A DNA stretch of 32,184 nucleotides from Nevskia soli (GCA_026224805.1 JAMFRN010000263.1:1-32184); one strand, 5' to 3'. Shown: positions 9,092-16,846, numbered from the stretch's first letter. Program-made: numbers and translations. Notes: generated from the sequence alone by a model not told the origin.

Positions 9092-9105
9092 TGACAACGT
9101 TGCTC
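9092..9105. promoter_or_regulatory. Second, imperfect LacI-type operator
   Basis: TGACAACGTTGCTC shares its first 11 bases with the perfect site at 8850-8863 and keeps the same central CG. The right half-site is degenerate. It overlaps the -35 of the putative nagP promoter. Confidence 0.65.
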
Positions 9106-9128
9106 TTATTGCGCTCGCAATTGATAAT
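9100..9128 (+). promoter_or_regulatory. nagP: Putative sigma-70 promoter of nagP
   Basis: TTGCTC (9100-9105), a 17-bp spacer, then GATAAT (9123-9128). The predicted start near 9135 leaves a leader of about 43 nt before the ATG. The -10 is good and the -35 weak. The overlap with the operator supports repression by the LacI-family regulator. Confidence 0.5.
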
Positions 9129-9177
9129 CGATCGAGACCGCAGCAACTGACTGCGTCAATACGGAAGGGGTGGGAGC

Positions 9178-10473
9178 ATGAACGCTATGCAGGCAACGGC
9201 TCGCGCGGAACGCACGCCGTTGGCGCCGACCATCATCATCGGCACGCTGTTCTTCATTTTCGGTTTTGTCACCTGGCTCAACGGGCCGCTGATCACCTTC
9301 GTCAAGCTGGCGTTCGATCTGGACACGGATGCGAAAGCCTTCCTGGTGACGACCGCGTTCTATCTGTCGTATTTCTTCCTGGCGCTGCCTTCGGCGTGGA
9401 TTCTCGAACGCACCGGCATGAAGAAAGGCATGGCGCTGGGCCTGCTGGTGATGGCGATCGGCGCCTTCGCCTTCGGCACCCTCGCCACCATGCGCAATTA
9501 TCCGGGCGCGCTGGCGGGACTGTTCATCATCGGCTCCGGCCTGTCGCTGCTGCAATGCGCGTCCAATCCCTACATCAGCATCCTCGGGCCCATCGAGAGC
9601 GCGGCGCAGCGCATCAGCCTGATGGGCATCTGCAACAAGACCGCCGGCATCATCAGCCCGCTGGTCATCGGCAGCACCGTGCTCAGCGGTGTCGACGTGA
9701 TCGAGCGCCAGGTGCGCAGCGCCGGCGATGCGCAAACGCGTGAAGCGCTGCTGAACGAATTCGCGGCGAAGGTGCATGCGCCTTATATGGTGATGGCCGG
9801 CATCCTGGTGTTGCTGGCGCTGTGGATCCTGCGCTCGCCGCTGCCGGAGATCAGTACCTCCCAGGCGAATATGCAGGTCCGCACCCAGGACTCGCCGCGC
9901 GAGCGCACCAGCATTTTCCAGTTTCCGCACCTGTGGCTGGGCGTGCTGTGCCTGTTCCTGTATGTCGGCGTGGAGGTGATGGCGGGCGACGCCATCGGCA
10001 CCTACGGCCGCAGCTTCGGCCTGCCAGTGGGCCAGACCAAGTACTTCACTACGCTGACCATGATCGCGATGCTGTGCGGCTACCTCGCCGGCATGTTCGC
10101 CATCCCCCGCCTGATCAGCCAGGCGCAGGGGCTGACCATCTCGGCCGTGCTCGGCGTGTTGTTCACCGTGGCGGCCTGGCTCAGCAGCGGCTATGTCTCG
10201 GTGGGCTTCGTCGCGGCGCTGGGCCTGGCCAATGCCCTGATGTGGCCGGTGATCTGGCCGCTGGCCATCACCGGGCTGGGACGCTTCACCGAGAAGGGCT
10301 CGGCCCTGCTGGTGATGGGCATCGCCGGCGGCGCCATCATCCCGCGGCTGTTCGCCACGCTGAAGGAACAGTTCCCGTTCCAGACCGTGTTCCTGCTGAT
10401 CATGGCCCCCTGCTACCTGTACATCCTGTACTACTCGCTGCGCGGCCACCGGATCGGCCAGAGCGGGCACTAA
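9178..10473 (+). CDS. nagP: MFS sugar transporter, NagP type (GlcNAc import)
   Basis: 431 residues with about 12 hydrophobic segments. It belongs to the FucP/GGP branch of the major facilitator superfamily, which imports sugars by proton or sodium symport without phosphorylating them. Visible family features are the first helix TIIIGTLFFIFGFVTWLNGP, the YFFLALPSAWILERTGMKKGM loop between helices 2 and 3, and LLQCASNPYISILGP. A hydrophilic central loop (about 195-240) separates the two halves. The Shine-Dalgarno is in GGAAGGGGTGGGAGC just before the ATG. As the first gene of the rightward group, with kinase, deacetylase and deaminase nearby, it most likely moves GlcNAc across the inner membrane. 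Glucose or another hexose cannot be excluded by sequence alone. Confidence 0.92.
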   Translation: MNAMQATARAERTPLAPTIIIGTLFFIFGFVTWLNGPLITFVKLAFDLDTDAKAFLVTTAFYLSYFFLALPSAWILERTGMKKGMALGLLVMAIGAFAFGTLATMRNYPGALAGLFIIGSGLSLLQCASNPYISILGPIESAAQRISLMGICNKTAGIISPLVIGSTVLSGVDVIERQVRSAGDAQTREALLNEFAAKVHAPYMVMAGILVLLALWILRSPLPEISTSQANMQVRTQDSPRERTSIFQFPHLWLGVLCLFLYVGVEVMAGDAIGTYGRSFGLPVGQTKYFTTLTMIAMLCGYLAGMFAIPRLISQAQGLTISAVLGVLFTVAAWLSSGYVSVGFVAALGLANALMWPVIWPLAITGLGRFTEKGSALLVMGIAGGAIIPRLFATLKEQFPFQTVFLLIMAPCYLYILYYSLRGHRIGQSGH

Positions 10474-10625
10474 GCAGGAGAGCGCCGGCAAAAGCGAATA
10501 TACTGATCCCGGTTGTCGACGGTCCCGGACCCTCGCCGATCCAGGCGATGCGCGACAAGCACCCCAAGCCTGGAAACGGCGGCTTCGGCGGGCGCGGCAC
10601 GACGCTCACCGGAACGCGATTTCAG

Positions 10626-11735
10626 ATGGCCAAAAGTACTATTCGTGATGTAGCCAAGCGGGCCAAGGTTTCGCTCAAGTCGGTGTCGCGGGTGATCAAC
10701 CACGAAACCTCGGTGCGCGAGGAGACCCGCAACCGGGTGCTGCAGGCCATCGCCGACCTCAACTACCAGCCCGACCTGTCGGCGCGCAGCCTGCGCAGCG
10801 CGCGCTCCTACGCCATCGGCCTGGTGTACGACAACCCCAATCCCTACTACGTCATCAGCGTGCAGAACGGGGTGCTCTCGGCCTGCCGCGAACGCTGGTT
10901 CGGCCTGCAGATCCATCCCTGCAACTCGGCCTCGCCGCGGCTGGGCGAGGAACTGGTGGAACTGGCGCAGCGCTCGCGCCTGGCCGGCCTGGTGCTGGCG
11001 CCGCCGATGTCGGAGCGCACCGATATCGTCAAATTCCTCGCCGACAACGGCGTCAAGTTCGTGCGCATCATTTCCGCCGCCGAAGACCCGCATGACGAGT
11101 TTCCCTGCGTCTTTGTCGACGACCGCGACGCCGCCTACGACATTACCGAGCACCTGATCCAGCTCGGCCATGTACGCATCGGCTTCCTCTGGGGTGGCAA
11201 ATCGCACCGTTCCAGCTGGGAGCGCTACAAGGGTTACGAAAGCGCCCTGAAGGACTACGGCATCGCCCTGGACAAGCGCCTGATTGTGGAAGGCGACTAC
11301 TCCTTCGACGACGGCTTCCGCGGCGGCCGCAAGCTGCTCGCCACGCCCGACCGCCCCACCGCGGTCTTCGGCTCCAACGACGAGATCGCCGCCGGCGTCA
11401 TCGCCGCTGCCAAGTCGAGCGGGCTGGACGTACCGTTCGACCTGTCCGTCGCCGGCTTCGAGGACAGTCCGTTCTCCAAGCATTCCTGGCCGGCCCTGAC
11501 CACCGCCAAGCAGGCTACCGAGGACATCGCCCGCTCGGCCGCGCTGCGCCTGATGGCGGGACTGGCGACGAAGGACGGCGAGCCAACCGGACCGCAGCCG
11601 CCGAACGAGGGCTTCAGCCCGCAGCTGGTGGTGCGCGGCTCGACCGCGCCGCTGCGCCAGCGCCAGGCCAGCACCGAGCCGGTGGAAGCGGCCCCGGCAA
11701 CCGCCCGCGCCGCACGGCGTCCACGGCGCGCCTGA
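10626..11735 (+). CDS. nagR: LacI-family transcriptional regulator of the GlcNAc locus (NagR type)
   Basis: 369 residues. The N-terminal LacI helix-turn-helix is STIRDVAKRAKVSLKSVSRV with the hinge helix region DLSARSLRSARS at about 47-58. A periplasmic-binding-protein-like effector domain follows (SYAIGLVYDNPNPYY... and the late segments VFGSNDEIAAGVIAAAK and LSVAGFEDSPFSKHSWPALTT). An Ala/Arg-rich tail of about 30 residues ends the protein. The ATG at 10626 is the only start that gives a complete HTH; its Shine-Dalgarno is poor. It follows nagP after 152 bp, so it may have its own promoter. Its likely sites are the TGACAACGTTGTCA-type palindromes upstream of nagP and the kinase. The inducer is inferred to be GlcNAc or a phosphorylated derivative. 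Confidence 0.93.
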   Translation: MAKSTIRDVAKRAKVSLKSVSRVINHETSVREETRNRVLQAIADLNYQPDLSARSLRSARSYAIGLVYDNPNPYYVISVQNGVLSACRERWFGLQIHPCNSASPRLGEELVELAQRSRLAGLVLAPPMSERTDIVKFLADNGVKFVRIISAAEDPHDEFPCVFVDDRDAAYDITEHLIQLGHVRIGFLWGGKSHRSSWERYKGYESALKDYGIALDKRLIVEGDYSFDDGFRGGRKLLATPDRPTAVFGSNDEIAAGVIAAAKSSGLDVPFDLSVAGFEDSPFSKHSWPALTTAKQATEDIARSAALRLMAGLATKDGEPTGPQPPNEGFSPQLVVRGSTAPLRQRQASTEPVEAAPATARAARRPRRA

Positions 11736-11796
11736 GGCGCAAAGCCCCGGGCGGATTCGGCGCTGGTGGTGGGCCTATCGCCCCACTCGCCGTAAC

Positions 11797-11821
11797 AATA
11801 CCAGCAAGATACCAAATACCA
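11797..11821. repeat. Three direct ATACCA repeats upstream of nagQ
   Basis: AATACCA (11797-11803), GATACCA (11808-11814) and AATACCA (11815-11821) lie in the same orientation. They are reverse complements of the TGGTATT repeats at 11878 and 11889. HutC/NagQ-type GntR regulators bind short symmetric sites, so these are likely half-sites for the regulator encoded just downstream. Confidence 0.55.
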
Positions 11822-11833
11822 TCTATCAGGCTA

Positions 11834-11847
11834 TTTTCCGCGGAAAA
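11834..11847. promoter_or_regulatory. Perfect palindrome TTTTCCGCGGAAAA between nagR and nagQ
   Basis: A perfect 14-bp palindrome flanked by a second pair of arms, CAGGC (11827-11831) and GCCTG (11851-11855). No T-run follows on the plus strand, so it is a poor terminator. Its central CG step suits a LacI-type protein, but its sequence differs from the sites upstream of nagP. Function unknown. Confidence 0.5.
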
Positions 11848-11867
11848 CCTGCCTGAAAAAGTAGATA

Positions 11868-11897
11868 TTGGGATAATTGGTATTTCAGTGGTATTAT
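11868..11897 (+). promoter_or_regulatory. nagQ: Putative promoter of nagQ giving a leaderless mRNA
   Basis: TTGGGA (11868-11873), an 18-bp spacer, then TATTAT (11892-11897). The ATG starts at 11904, seven bases past the -10, so transcription would begin at or next to the start codon. No Shine-Dalgarno is present, which agrees with a leaderless transcript. Confidence 0.55.
11878..11895. promoter_or_regulatory. Tandem TGGTATT sites covering the nagQ promoter
   Basis: TGGTATT occurs at 11878-11884 and 11889-11895, 11 bp apart, i.e. on one face of the helix. The second copy overlaps the -10. With the inverted copies at 11797-11821 they suggest autoregulation by the GntR-family protein. Confidence 0.55.
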
Positions 11898-11903
11898 CTG
11901 TAG

Positions 11904-12656
11904 ATGAAAGCTTTGCTCCTCGATGCCTATCGCATCCTGGGCCTGGACCGGCAGCCCGAGCGCGCGCTGGCCTATATGAGCCTGCGCCGCGCCATCCGCC
12001 ACACCATCGAAAGCGGCGCGGTGGAATCCGGCGAGGCCCTGCCCAGCGAACGCGATCTGGCGAAACTGCTGGAACTGTCGCGCGTCACCGTGCGCAAGGC
12101 CATCACCGGCCTGGTCAGCGATGGCCTGCTGGTTCAGCGCCAGGGCGCCGGCACCTTCGTCGCCGAGCGCATCGTCAAATCCTTTTCCAGACTCACCAGC
12201 TTCAGCGACGACCTGCGCGCGCGCGGACTGAAGCCGCGCTCGCTGTTCCTCGATCGCGGCATCGGCACGGTAACGCCGGAGGAAGCGATGGCCCTGAACC
12301 TGTCGCCCGGCGCGGCGGTGGTGCGCCTGTACCGCCTGCGATTCGCCGGTGACGAGCCGCTGGCGATCGAGCGCAGCGTCATCCCGCGCGCCATCCTGCC
12401 CGATCCGGCACTGGTCGGCGATTCGCTCTACGAGGCTTTCGACCGGCTGGATTGCCGCCCGCGCCGCGCCCTGCAAAGGCTGCGCGCGGTGGCCTTCGAC
12501 GCGGAGCAGTCGCGCCTGCTGGGGCTGCCGGCGGGCAGCCCCGGCCTGTTCATCGAGCGCCGCGGCTTCCTCGAAGACGGGCGAGTGGTGGAATTCACCT
12601 GCTCCCATTATCGCGGCGACATCTACGACTTCGTCGCCGAACTGAACAATGATTGA
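11904..12656 (+). CDS. nagQ: GntR-family regulator, HutC/UTRA subfamily (NagQ type)
   Basis: 250 residues. After about 24 residues comes a GntR winged helix (LRRAIRHTIESGAVESGEAL, then PSERDLAKLLELSRVTVRKA and the wing LLVQRQGAGTFV). Residues about 100-245 form a UTRA ligand-binding domain, seen in SRLTSFSDDLRARGLKPRS, AVVRLYRLRFAGDEPLAIER and FTCSHYRGDIYDF. GntR/UTRA proteins of this type (NagQ, NagR of Bacillus) sense phosphorylated amino sugars. It overlaps the start region of the deaminase gene by a few bases, so the two are translated from one message together with nagA. The start lies directly after a -10-like TATTAT, implying leaderless translation. It is a second regulator in the same locus as the LacI-family protein. 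Confidence 0.93.
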   Translation: MKALLLDAYRILGLDRQPERALAYMSLRRAIRHTIESGAVESGEALPSERDLAKLLELSRVTVRKAITGLVSDGLLVQRQGAGTFVAERIVKSFSRLTSFSDDLRARGLKPRSLFLDRGIGTVTPEEAMALNLSPGAAVVRLYRLRFAGDEPLAIERSVIPRAILPDPALVGDSLYEAFDRLDCRPRRALQRLRAVAFDAEQSRLLGLPAGSPGLFIERRGFLEDGRVVEFTCSHYRGDIYDFVAELNND

Positions 12657-12675
12657 AGCGATCAAGAGATTACCC

Positions 12676-13743
12676 ATGAGCCCCGCACCGGCAGCGCAGC
12701 CCCCCACCCTCCCCGCGGCGGCCGACACCATGATGCACCGCGAGACGCACGAGGCGATCGACGCGGTGGCGCATCAACTGGCACGCAACGACGAGGTCGT
12801 CGGCAAGCTGGTGAAGATGCTGCACAAGTACCCGCCGCGCTTCGTCGTCACCTGTGCGCGCGGCAGCTCGGACCACGCCGCCACCTTCGCCAAGTACGTG
12901 TTCGAGACCCAGCTCGGCCTGGTCACAGCCTCGGCCTCGCCCTCGGTGAGCTCGATCTACGGCTCGAGGCAGAAGCTCGACGGCGTGCTGTATCTCGCCA
13001 TCTCGCAGTCCGGCAAAAGCCCCGACATCGTCAACCACGCCAAGGCGGCGCGACGCGCCGGCGCGAGGGTGGTGGCCCTGGTCAACGTCAAGGAGTCGCC
13101 GCTGGCCGAGGTGGCGCACATGGTGTTGCCCCTGCTCGCCGGCGACGAGCGCAGCGTGGCGGCAACCAAAAGCTATATCTGCTCGCTGTCCGCGATCCTG
13201 CACCTGGCCTCGCGCTGGAAGGACGACAGCGAGCTGACCGAGGCGCTGGCGGCGGTGCCGGAGCAGATGCGCAGCGCCTGGAATCTGGACTGGTCGCCGC
13301 TGGTAGACGGACTGGTCGACGTCCGCAACATGTTCGTGGTGGGCCGCGGCTTCGGTCTCGCCGCAGCGCAGGAAGCCGCGCTCAAGTTCAAGGAGACCTG
13401 CGGACTGCACGCCGAGGGCTTCAGCGCCGCCGAGGTCAAGCACGGGCCGATGACCCTGGTCGGTCCCGACTTTCCGCTGCTGTTCCTGACGCAGCAGGAC
13501 GACACCCTGCAAGGCACGTTGGAAGCCGCGCGCGAATTCCGCGCACGCGGCGCGCGGGTCTGGGTGGCCGGCGCCGACCTGTCGCTGCCGGGCGCCCTGC
13601 CGGTCGGCGCGGTGCGGCATCCCGCCTGCACGCCGCTGGTGGAGATGCTCAGCTTCTACAAGGCAGTGAATGCGCTAGCGGTGCGCCGCGGCCGCAATCC
13701 GGACGCGCCGCCGCACCTCAACAAAGTCACCAGTACCGTCTGA
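12676..13743 (+). CDS. nagB-II: Glucosamine-6-phosphate deaminase, NagB-II (double SIS domain)
   Basis: 355 residues from this ATG, which has AAGAGA upstream. An ATG at 12649, overlapping the end of nagQ by 8 bp, is the alternative and adds nine residues. Two SIS phosphosugar-binding domains are visible: the first with FVVTCARGSSDHAATFAKYV and LAISQSGKSPDIV, the second with MFVVGRGFGLAAAQEAALKF. The motif AAEVKHGPM corresponds to the catalytic Glu-x-Lys-His-Gly-Pro loop of the GlmS isomerase domain. There is no glutaminase domain, so the enzyme is catabolic: it converts glucosamine-6-phosphate to fructose-6-phosphate plus ammonia. NagB-II replaces the classical NagB in NagP-type loci. The stop overlaps the nagA start (TGATG), showing translational coupling. 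Confidence 0.93.
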   Translation: MSPAPAAQPPTLPAAADTMMHRETHEAIDAVAHQLARNDEVVGKLVKMLHKYPPRFVVTCARGSSDHAATFAKYVFETQLGLVTASASPSVSSIYGSRQKLDGVLYLAISQSGKSPDIVNHAKAARRAGARVVALVNVKESPLAEVAHMVLPLLAGDERSVAATKSYICSLSAILHLASRWKDDSELTEALAAVPEQMRSAWNLDWSPLVDGLVDVRNMFVVGRGFGLAAAQEAALKFKETCGLHAEGFSAAEVKHGPMTLVGPDFPLLFLTQQDDTLQGTLEAAREFRARGARVWVAGADLSLPGALPVGAVRHPACTPLVEMLSFYKAVNALAVRRGRNPDAPPHLNKVTSTV

Positions 13744-14906
13744 TGCTGCGCGCCTTCCTCAACGGCCGCGTGCTGGGCGACCACGGCATCGAAACCGGTC
13801 TTGTGGTGCTGGTCGAAGGCGAGCGCATCGTCGACGTGGTTGCCGCCGATGACGCCCGCGTGGCGCAGGCGCAGCCTCACGACCTGGGCGGGCGCCTGCT
13901 GCTGCCGGGCTTCATCGACACGCAGGTCAACGGCGGCGGCGGCGTGCTGTTCAACGACGCGCCGGACGTGGACAGCCTGCGCCGCATCGCCGCGGCGCAT
14001 GCGCGCTATGGCAGCACCGGACTGCTGCCGACCCTGATCAGCGATGATCTGGATACGATGCGGCGCGCGGTGGCGGCGGTGGATGCGGCCATTACCGAAG
14101 GCGTGCCTGGCATCCTCGGCATTCACCTGGAAGGCCCGTTCCTGTCGGTGGAGCGGCGCGGCGTGCACGACCCGGCGAAGATCCGCGCCATCGACGCGCA
14201 AGGCGTGGACATCGCCAGCTCGCTGCGACACGGCAAGACCCTTCTGACCCTGGCGCCGGAACGCACGACGCCGGAAGTGATCGGCGAGCTGGTACGCCGC
14301 GGCGTCATCGTCGCCGCCGGACATACCACGGCCAACTACGAGCAGACCCGCACCGCCCTCGCCGTCGGCGTGCGCGGCTTCACCCACCTATTCAACGCCA
14401 TGACGCCGCTGCAAAGCCGCGAGCCCGGCAGCGTCGGCGCGGCCCTCGACGATGCGACAAGCTGGTGCGGCCTGATCGTCGACGGCCACCACGTGCATCC
14501 CGCCACCCTGGGCATCGCCATCCGCGCCAAGGCCGCGGGCAAGATGATGCTGGTGACGGACGCGATGCCGCCGATCGGCGCCGACGATCCGACATTCCAT
14601 CTCGGCGGCGAGCTGGTCACTTGCAAGGACGGCATCTGCCTGACGCCTGCGGGCGTGCTGGCCGGCTCCTGCCTCGACATGGCCGGCGCCGTGCGCAACA
14701 CGGTGCGGATTCTGGGGCTGCCGCTGGCGGAGGCCGTGCGCATGGCCTCGACCTACCCCGCCGCATTCCTCGGTCTTGAAGCGACGCATGGACGCATCGC
14801 CGCCGGCTATCGCGCCGATCTGGTCGTGATGAACGACGACATCGGCGTCGATGAAACCTGGATCGGCGGCGAGCAGGTATTCAGCGGCGCGACGGCAGCC
14901 CCGTAG
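13743..14906 (+). CDS. nagA: N-acetylglucosamine-6-phosphate deacetylase
   Basis: 387 residues, the usual NagA length. It removes acetate from GlcNAc-6-phosphate in the cytoplasm. Amidohydrolase-fold signatures are GGRLLLPGFIDTQVNGGGG (Gln61/Asn63), the metal ligand Glu130 in GIHLEGPF, His194 in AAGHTT, His215 in FTHLFNAM, the GHHVHP segment near 248-253, and the catalytic Asp273 in LVTDAMPPIG. These match the known E. coli NagA positions almost residue for residue. The ATG overlaps the deaminase stop. A small hairpin (AGCGGA-AAG-TCCGCT, 14905-14919) follows the stop without a T-run and may be a weak terminator between this gene and the convergent diguanylate cyclase. Confidence 0.97.
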   Translation: MLRAFLNGRVLGDHGIETGLVVLVEGERIVDVVAADDARVAQAQPHDLGGRLLLPGFIDTQVNGGGGVLFNDAPDVDSLRRIAAAHARYGSTGLLPTLISDDLDTMRRAVAAVDAAITEGVPGILGIHLEGPFLSVERRGVHDPAKIRAIDAQGVDIASSLRHGKTLLTLAPERTTPEVIGELVRRGVIVAAGHTTANYEQTRTALAVGVRGFTHLFNAMTPLQSREPGSVGAALDDATSWCGLIVDGHHVHPATLGIAIRAKAAGKMMLVTDAMPPIGADDPTFHLGGELVTCKDGICLTPAGVLAGSCLDMAGAVRNTVRILGLPLAEAVRMASTYPAAFLGLEATHGRIAAGYRADLVVMNDDIGVDETWIGGEQVFSGATAAP

Positions 14907-14941
14907 CGGAAAGTCCGCTGGGGCGACCGAAGGCAAACTCT

Positions 14942-16846
14942 TCACCCGGCTTCCACCGCCGTGATATCGCTGCACACGATGCGGTTGCGCCCGCTGCGCT
15001 TGGCCTGATACAGCGCCTGATCCGCCGCTTCGATCAGCGCCGCGGCGGTCTCGCCCTGCTCCGGGAAACAGGCGATGCCGAGCGAGATGGTGAGCGTGCC
15101 GACGACTACCCCCTGATGGGTGACTTCGAGCTGGCGGACTTTTTCCAACAGCTCCTGCGCCCTCGCCTTCGCCTGGATCAGGTTGGTGCGCGGCAATACG
15201 ATAGCGAATTCCTCTCCGCCGAAACGGCAGGCTGTGTCACTGCCACGGAACTGGCTGAGGAACAGCTGACCGATCAGCCGCAGTGCCTGGTCGCCGGTGT
15301 CATGGCCGTAGGTATCGTTGAAACGCTTGAAGTGATCGACGTCGATCATCAGCACGGCCAGTTCATAGCACTCGCGCCGCGCCAGGCCCAGTTCGCGAGG
15401 CAGGGATTCCTCCAGGTAGCGGCGGTTGAGCAGGCCACTGAGTGGATCGCGGATCGATTGCAGGCGCAGCGTTTCGCGCAGCCTGACGTTGGCGATGGCA
15501 ATGCCGATGCGGTCGGCCACCATCGCCGTCAACTGCTCCAGATGCGGCTGCATCTCCTGCAATTCGAGATTGCCAATGGCAGCGTCCGCCTGCAGAAAGT
15601 ACAAGGCAATGGTTTCGCCGTGCGCCATCACCGGAACGCACAGAGTGACTTGGCCGGCGGCATCCTCATGGAGGTGGGCGCAGCGCAATCCATCCTGTCC
15701 CAGCCAGTGCGGCTGGCCGCGCCGCAGGGCCCAGCAGGTGTCGGACTGGAAGACCGGCTCACACAGGATCGGCCGGCCGAAGCGCATCACGCATTCCAGA
15801 TAATTGCGCGAGGCATGTATCAGATGCAGCGCTCCGGAAAAGTCCGGAAACAACAGTTGCGAAAAGCGCCCCAAGGGTACGATCATTTCTTCGAGATCAT
15901 GGCAGGCCTGGAGAATGGCGCTCAGTTCACCCAGAGCGGTGATCTCCTCATTCTGCCGCTTGAGCCTGGCAAAGCCCGCTTCGAGTTGCAGCTTGCTTTC
16001 CTGCAATTCCGCCTCGACGCGTTTGCGCGCAGTGATGTCCTGAATCTGTGAAATGAAGTGAACCGGCTGGCCCTGCTCGTCGCGCTGCACCGCCACATCG
16101 AGCTGGGCGTGGATTTCGTGCCCGAGCTTGTGGAAGTAGCGCTTTTCCATGCGGTAGCTGTTGCCGTGCCCCGCCAGCAGATCTCCCAGGTGCGTCAGAT
16201 CCCGCTCGAGATCGTCGGCGTGCGTGATGTCTTGGAAACTTGAGGCGAGCAACTCCTGCTCGGAATAGCCCAGCATGGTGCACAGGGCATGATTGACGTC
16301 GATCCAGTGCCCATCGAGGCCGACGATCGCCTTGCCGATGGGCGCATTCTCGAAGCTCAGGCGGAAGCGCCGCTCGCTCTGTTCGGCCTCGATGCGCCTT
16401 TGTTCGAGTTGCCCGAGCGATTCGCCAAGGCGGACATTGACCGTCTGCAGATTCTCCCTCGTCAGCCGTTGCCGGTGCAGGAAAGCCGACACTTGCGGAA
16501 TCAGCGGCCACAGCAGCAACGCGGTAGCCAGGGAAATACCGGCGGTAACGGCCAGGGCCGAGGCGTCAAGGCGGTAAACCGGATACCAGATGTTGACCAG
16601 GCTGATGAAATGGGTGGTGCCGCAGGCCAGGATGAACAGGCCGAACATCAGAAACAGCCCGTTGAAGCGCAGATCCTTCTGCCGCTTCAGGAAATAAAAG
16701 ATGGCGATCGGGATCGAGAAATAGGACAGGCCGATCACGGCATGGGCGCTGACGATGGTCCACAACAGTAACGGGTCCCAGGCCAGGCAATAACCATGCG
16801 GCAGAAAGCCGGAGCCAGTGGCCAGGTCGGCAAACTGCTGCGTCAT
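14942..16846 (-). CDS. Diguanylate cyclase with ethylene-receptor-like membrane domain, PAS and GAF
   Basis: 634 residues from the second ATG, chosen because GGGGG lies 6 nt before it; the ATG two codons earlier touches that Shine-Dalgarno. It makes cyclic di-GMP at the inner membrane. Numbering below is from the first ATG. Residues 28-125 hold three hydrophobic helices resembling the plant ETR1 sensor: LSYFSIPIAIFYF, FGLFILACGTTHFISL and a third. The copper ligands of ETR1 correspond to Cys77 and His81; Tyr44, Ile47, Pro48 and Ile74 are also kept, while ETR1 Asp25 corresponds to His37. A coiled segment, a PAS domain (about 160-280), a GAF-like domain (about 305-455) and a GGDEF domain follow. 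The active site is GGEEF (545-549), and RxxD (536-539) is an intact product-inhibition site. It lies convergent to nagA and tail-on to a DUF1302 gene. Confidence 0.93.
   Translation of the reverse strand: MTQQFADLATGSGFLPHGYCLAWDPLLLWTIVSAHAVIGLSYFSIPIAIFYFLKRQKDLRFNGLFLMFGLFILACGTTHFISLVNIWYPVYRLDASALAVTAGISLATALLLWPLIPQVSAFLHRQRLTRENLQTVNVRLGESLGQLEQRRIEAEQSERRFRLSFENAPIGKAIVGLDGHWIDVNHALCTMLGYSEQELLASSFQDITHADDLERDLTHLGDLLAGHGNSYRMEKRYFHKLGHEIHAQLDVAVQRDEQGQPVHFISQIQDITARKRVEAELQESKLQLEAGFARLKRQNEEITALGELSAILQACHDLEEMIVPLGRFSQLLFPDFSGALHLIHASRNYLECVMRFGRPILCEPVFQSDTCWALRRGQPHWLGQDGLRCAHLHEDAAGQVTLCVPVMAHGETIALYFLQADAAIGNLELQEMQPHLEQLTAMVADRIGIAIANVRLRETLRLQSIRDPLSGLLNRRYLEESLPRELGLARRECYELAVLMIDVDHFKRFNDTYGHDTGDQALRLIGQLFLSQFRGSDTACRFGGEEFAIVLPRTNLIQAKARAQELLEKVRQLEVTHQGVVVGTLTISLGIACFPEQGETAAALIEAADQALYQAKRSGRNRIVCSDITAVEAG

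Larger units (their letters stand above)
8760..9177. other. Divergent control region between sugar kinase and nagP
   Basis: 418 bp without a convincing gene. It is clearly more AT-rich than the flanks in its middle (about 8930-9000). It holds one perfect and one imperfect LacI-type operator 242 bp apart, each overlapping the -35 region of one divergent promoter. Two such sites could be bridged by a tetrameric or paired-dimer repressor to form a loop. The middle 200 bp contain nothing I can name. Confidence 0.7.

Noticed and set aside
9106-10491. 461-codon minus-strand frame antisense to nagP
   Set aside because: Gln/His/Arg-rich shadow; the plus-strand frame is an obvious 12-helix MFS protein.
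11827-11860. Rho-independent terminator after the LacI-family gene
   Set aside because: The palindrome is followed by an A-run on the plus strand, not a T-run, and the next gene on that strand belongs to the same pathway.
14905-14919. Terminator between nagA and the diguanylate cyclase
   Set aside because: The 6-bp stem has no T-run on either strand, so it is mentioned with nagA but not listed as a terminator.
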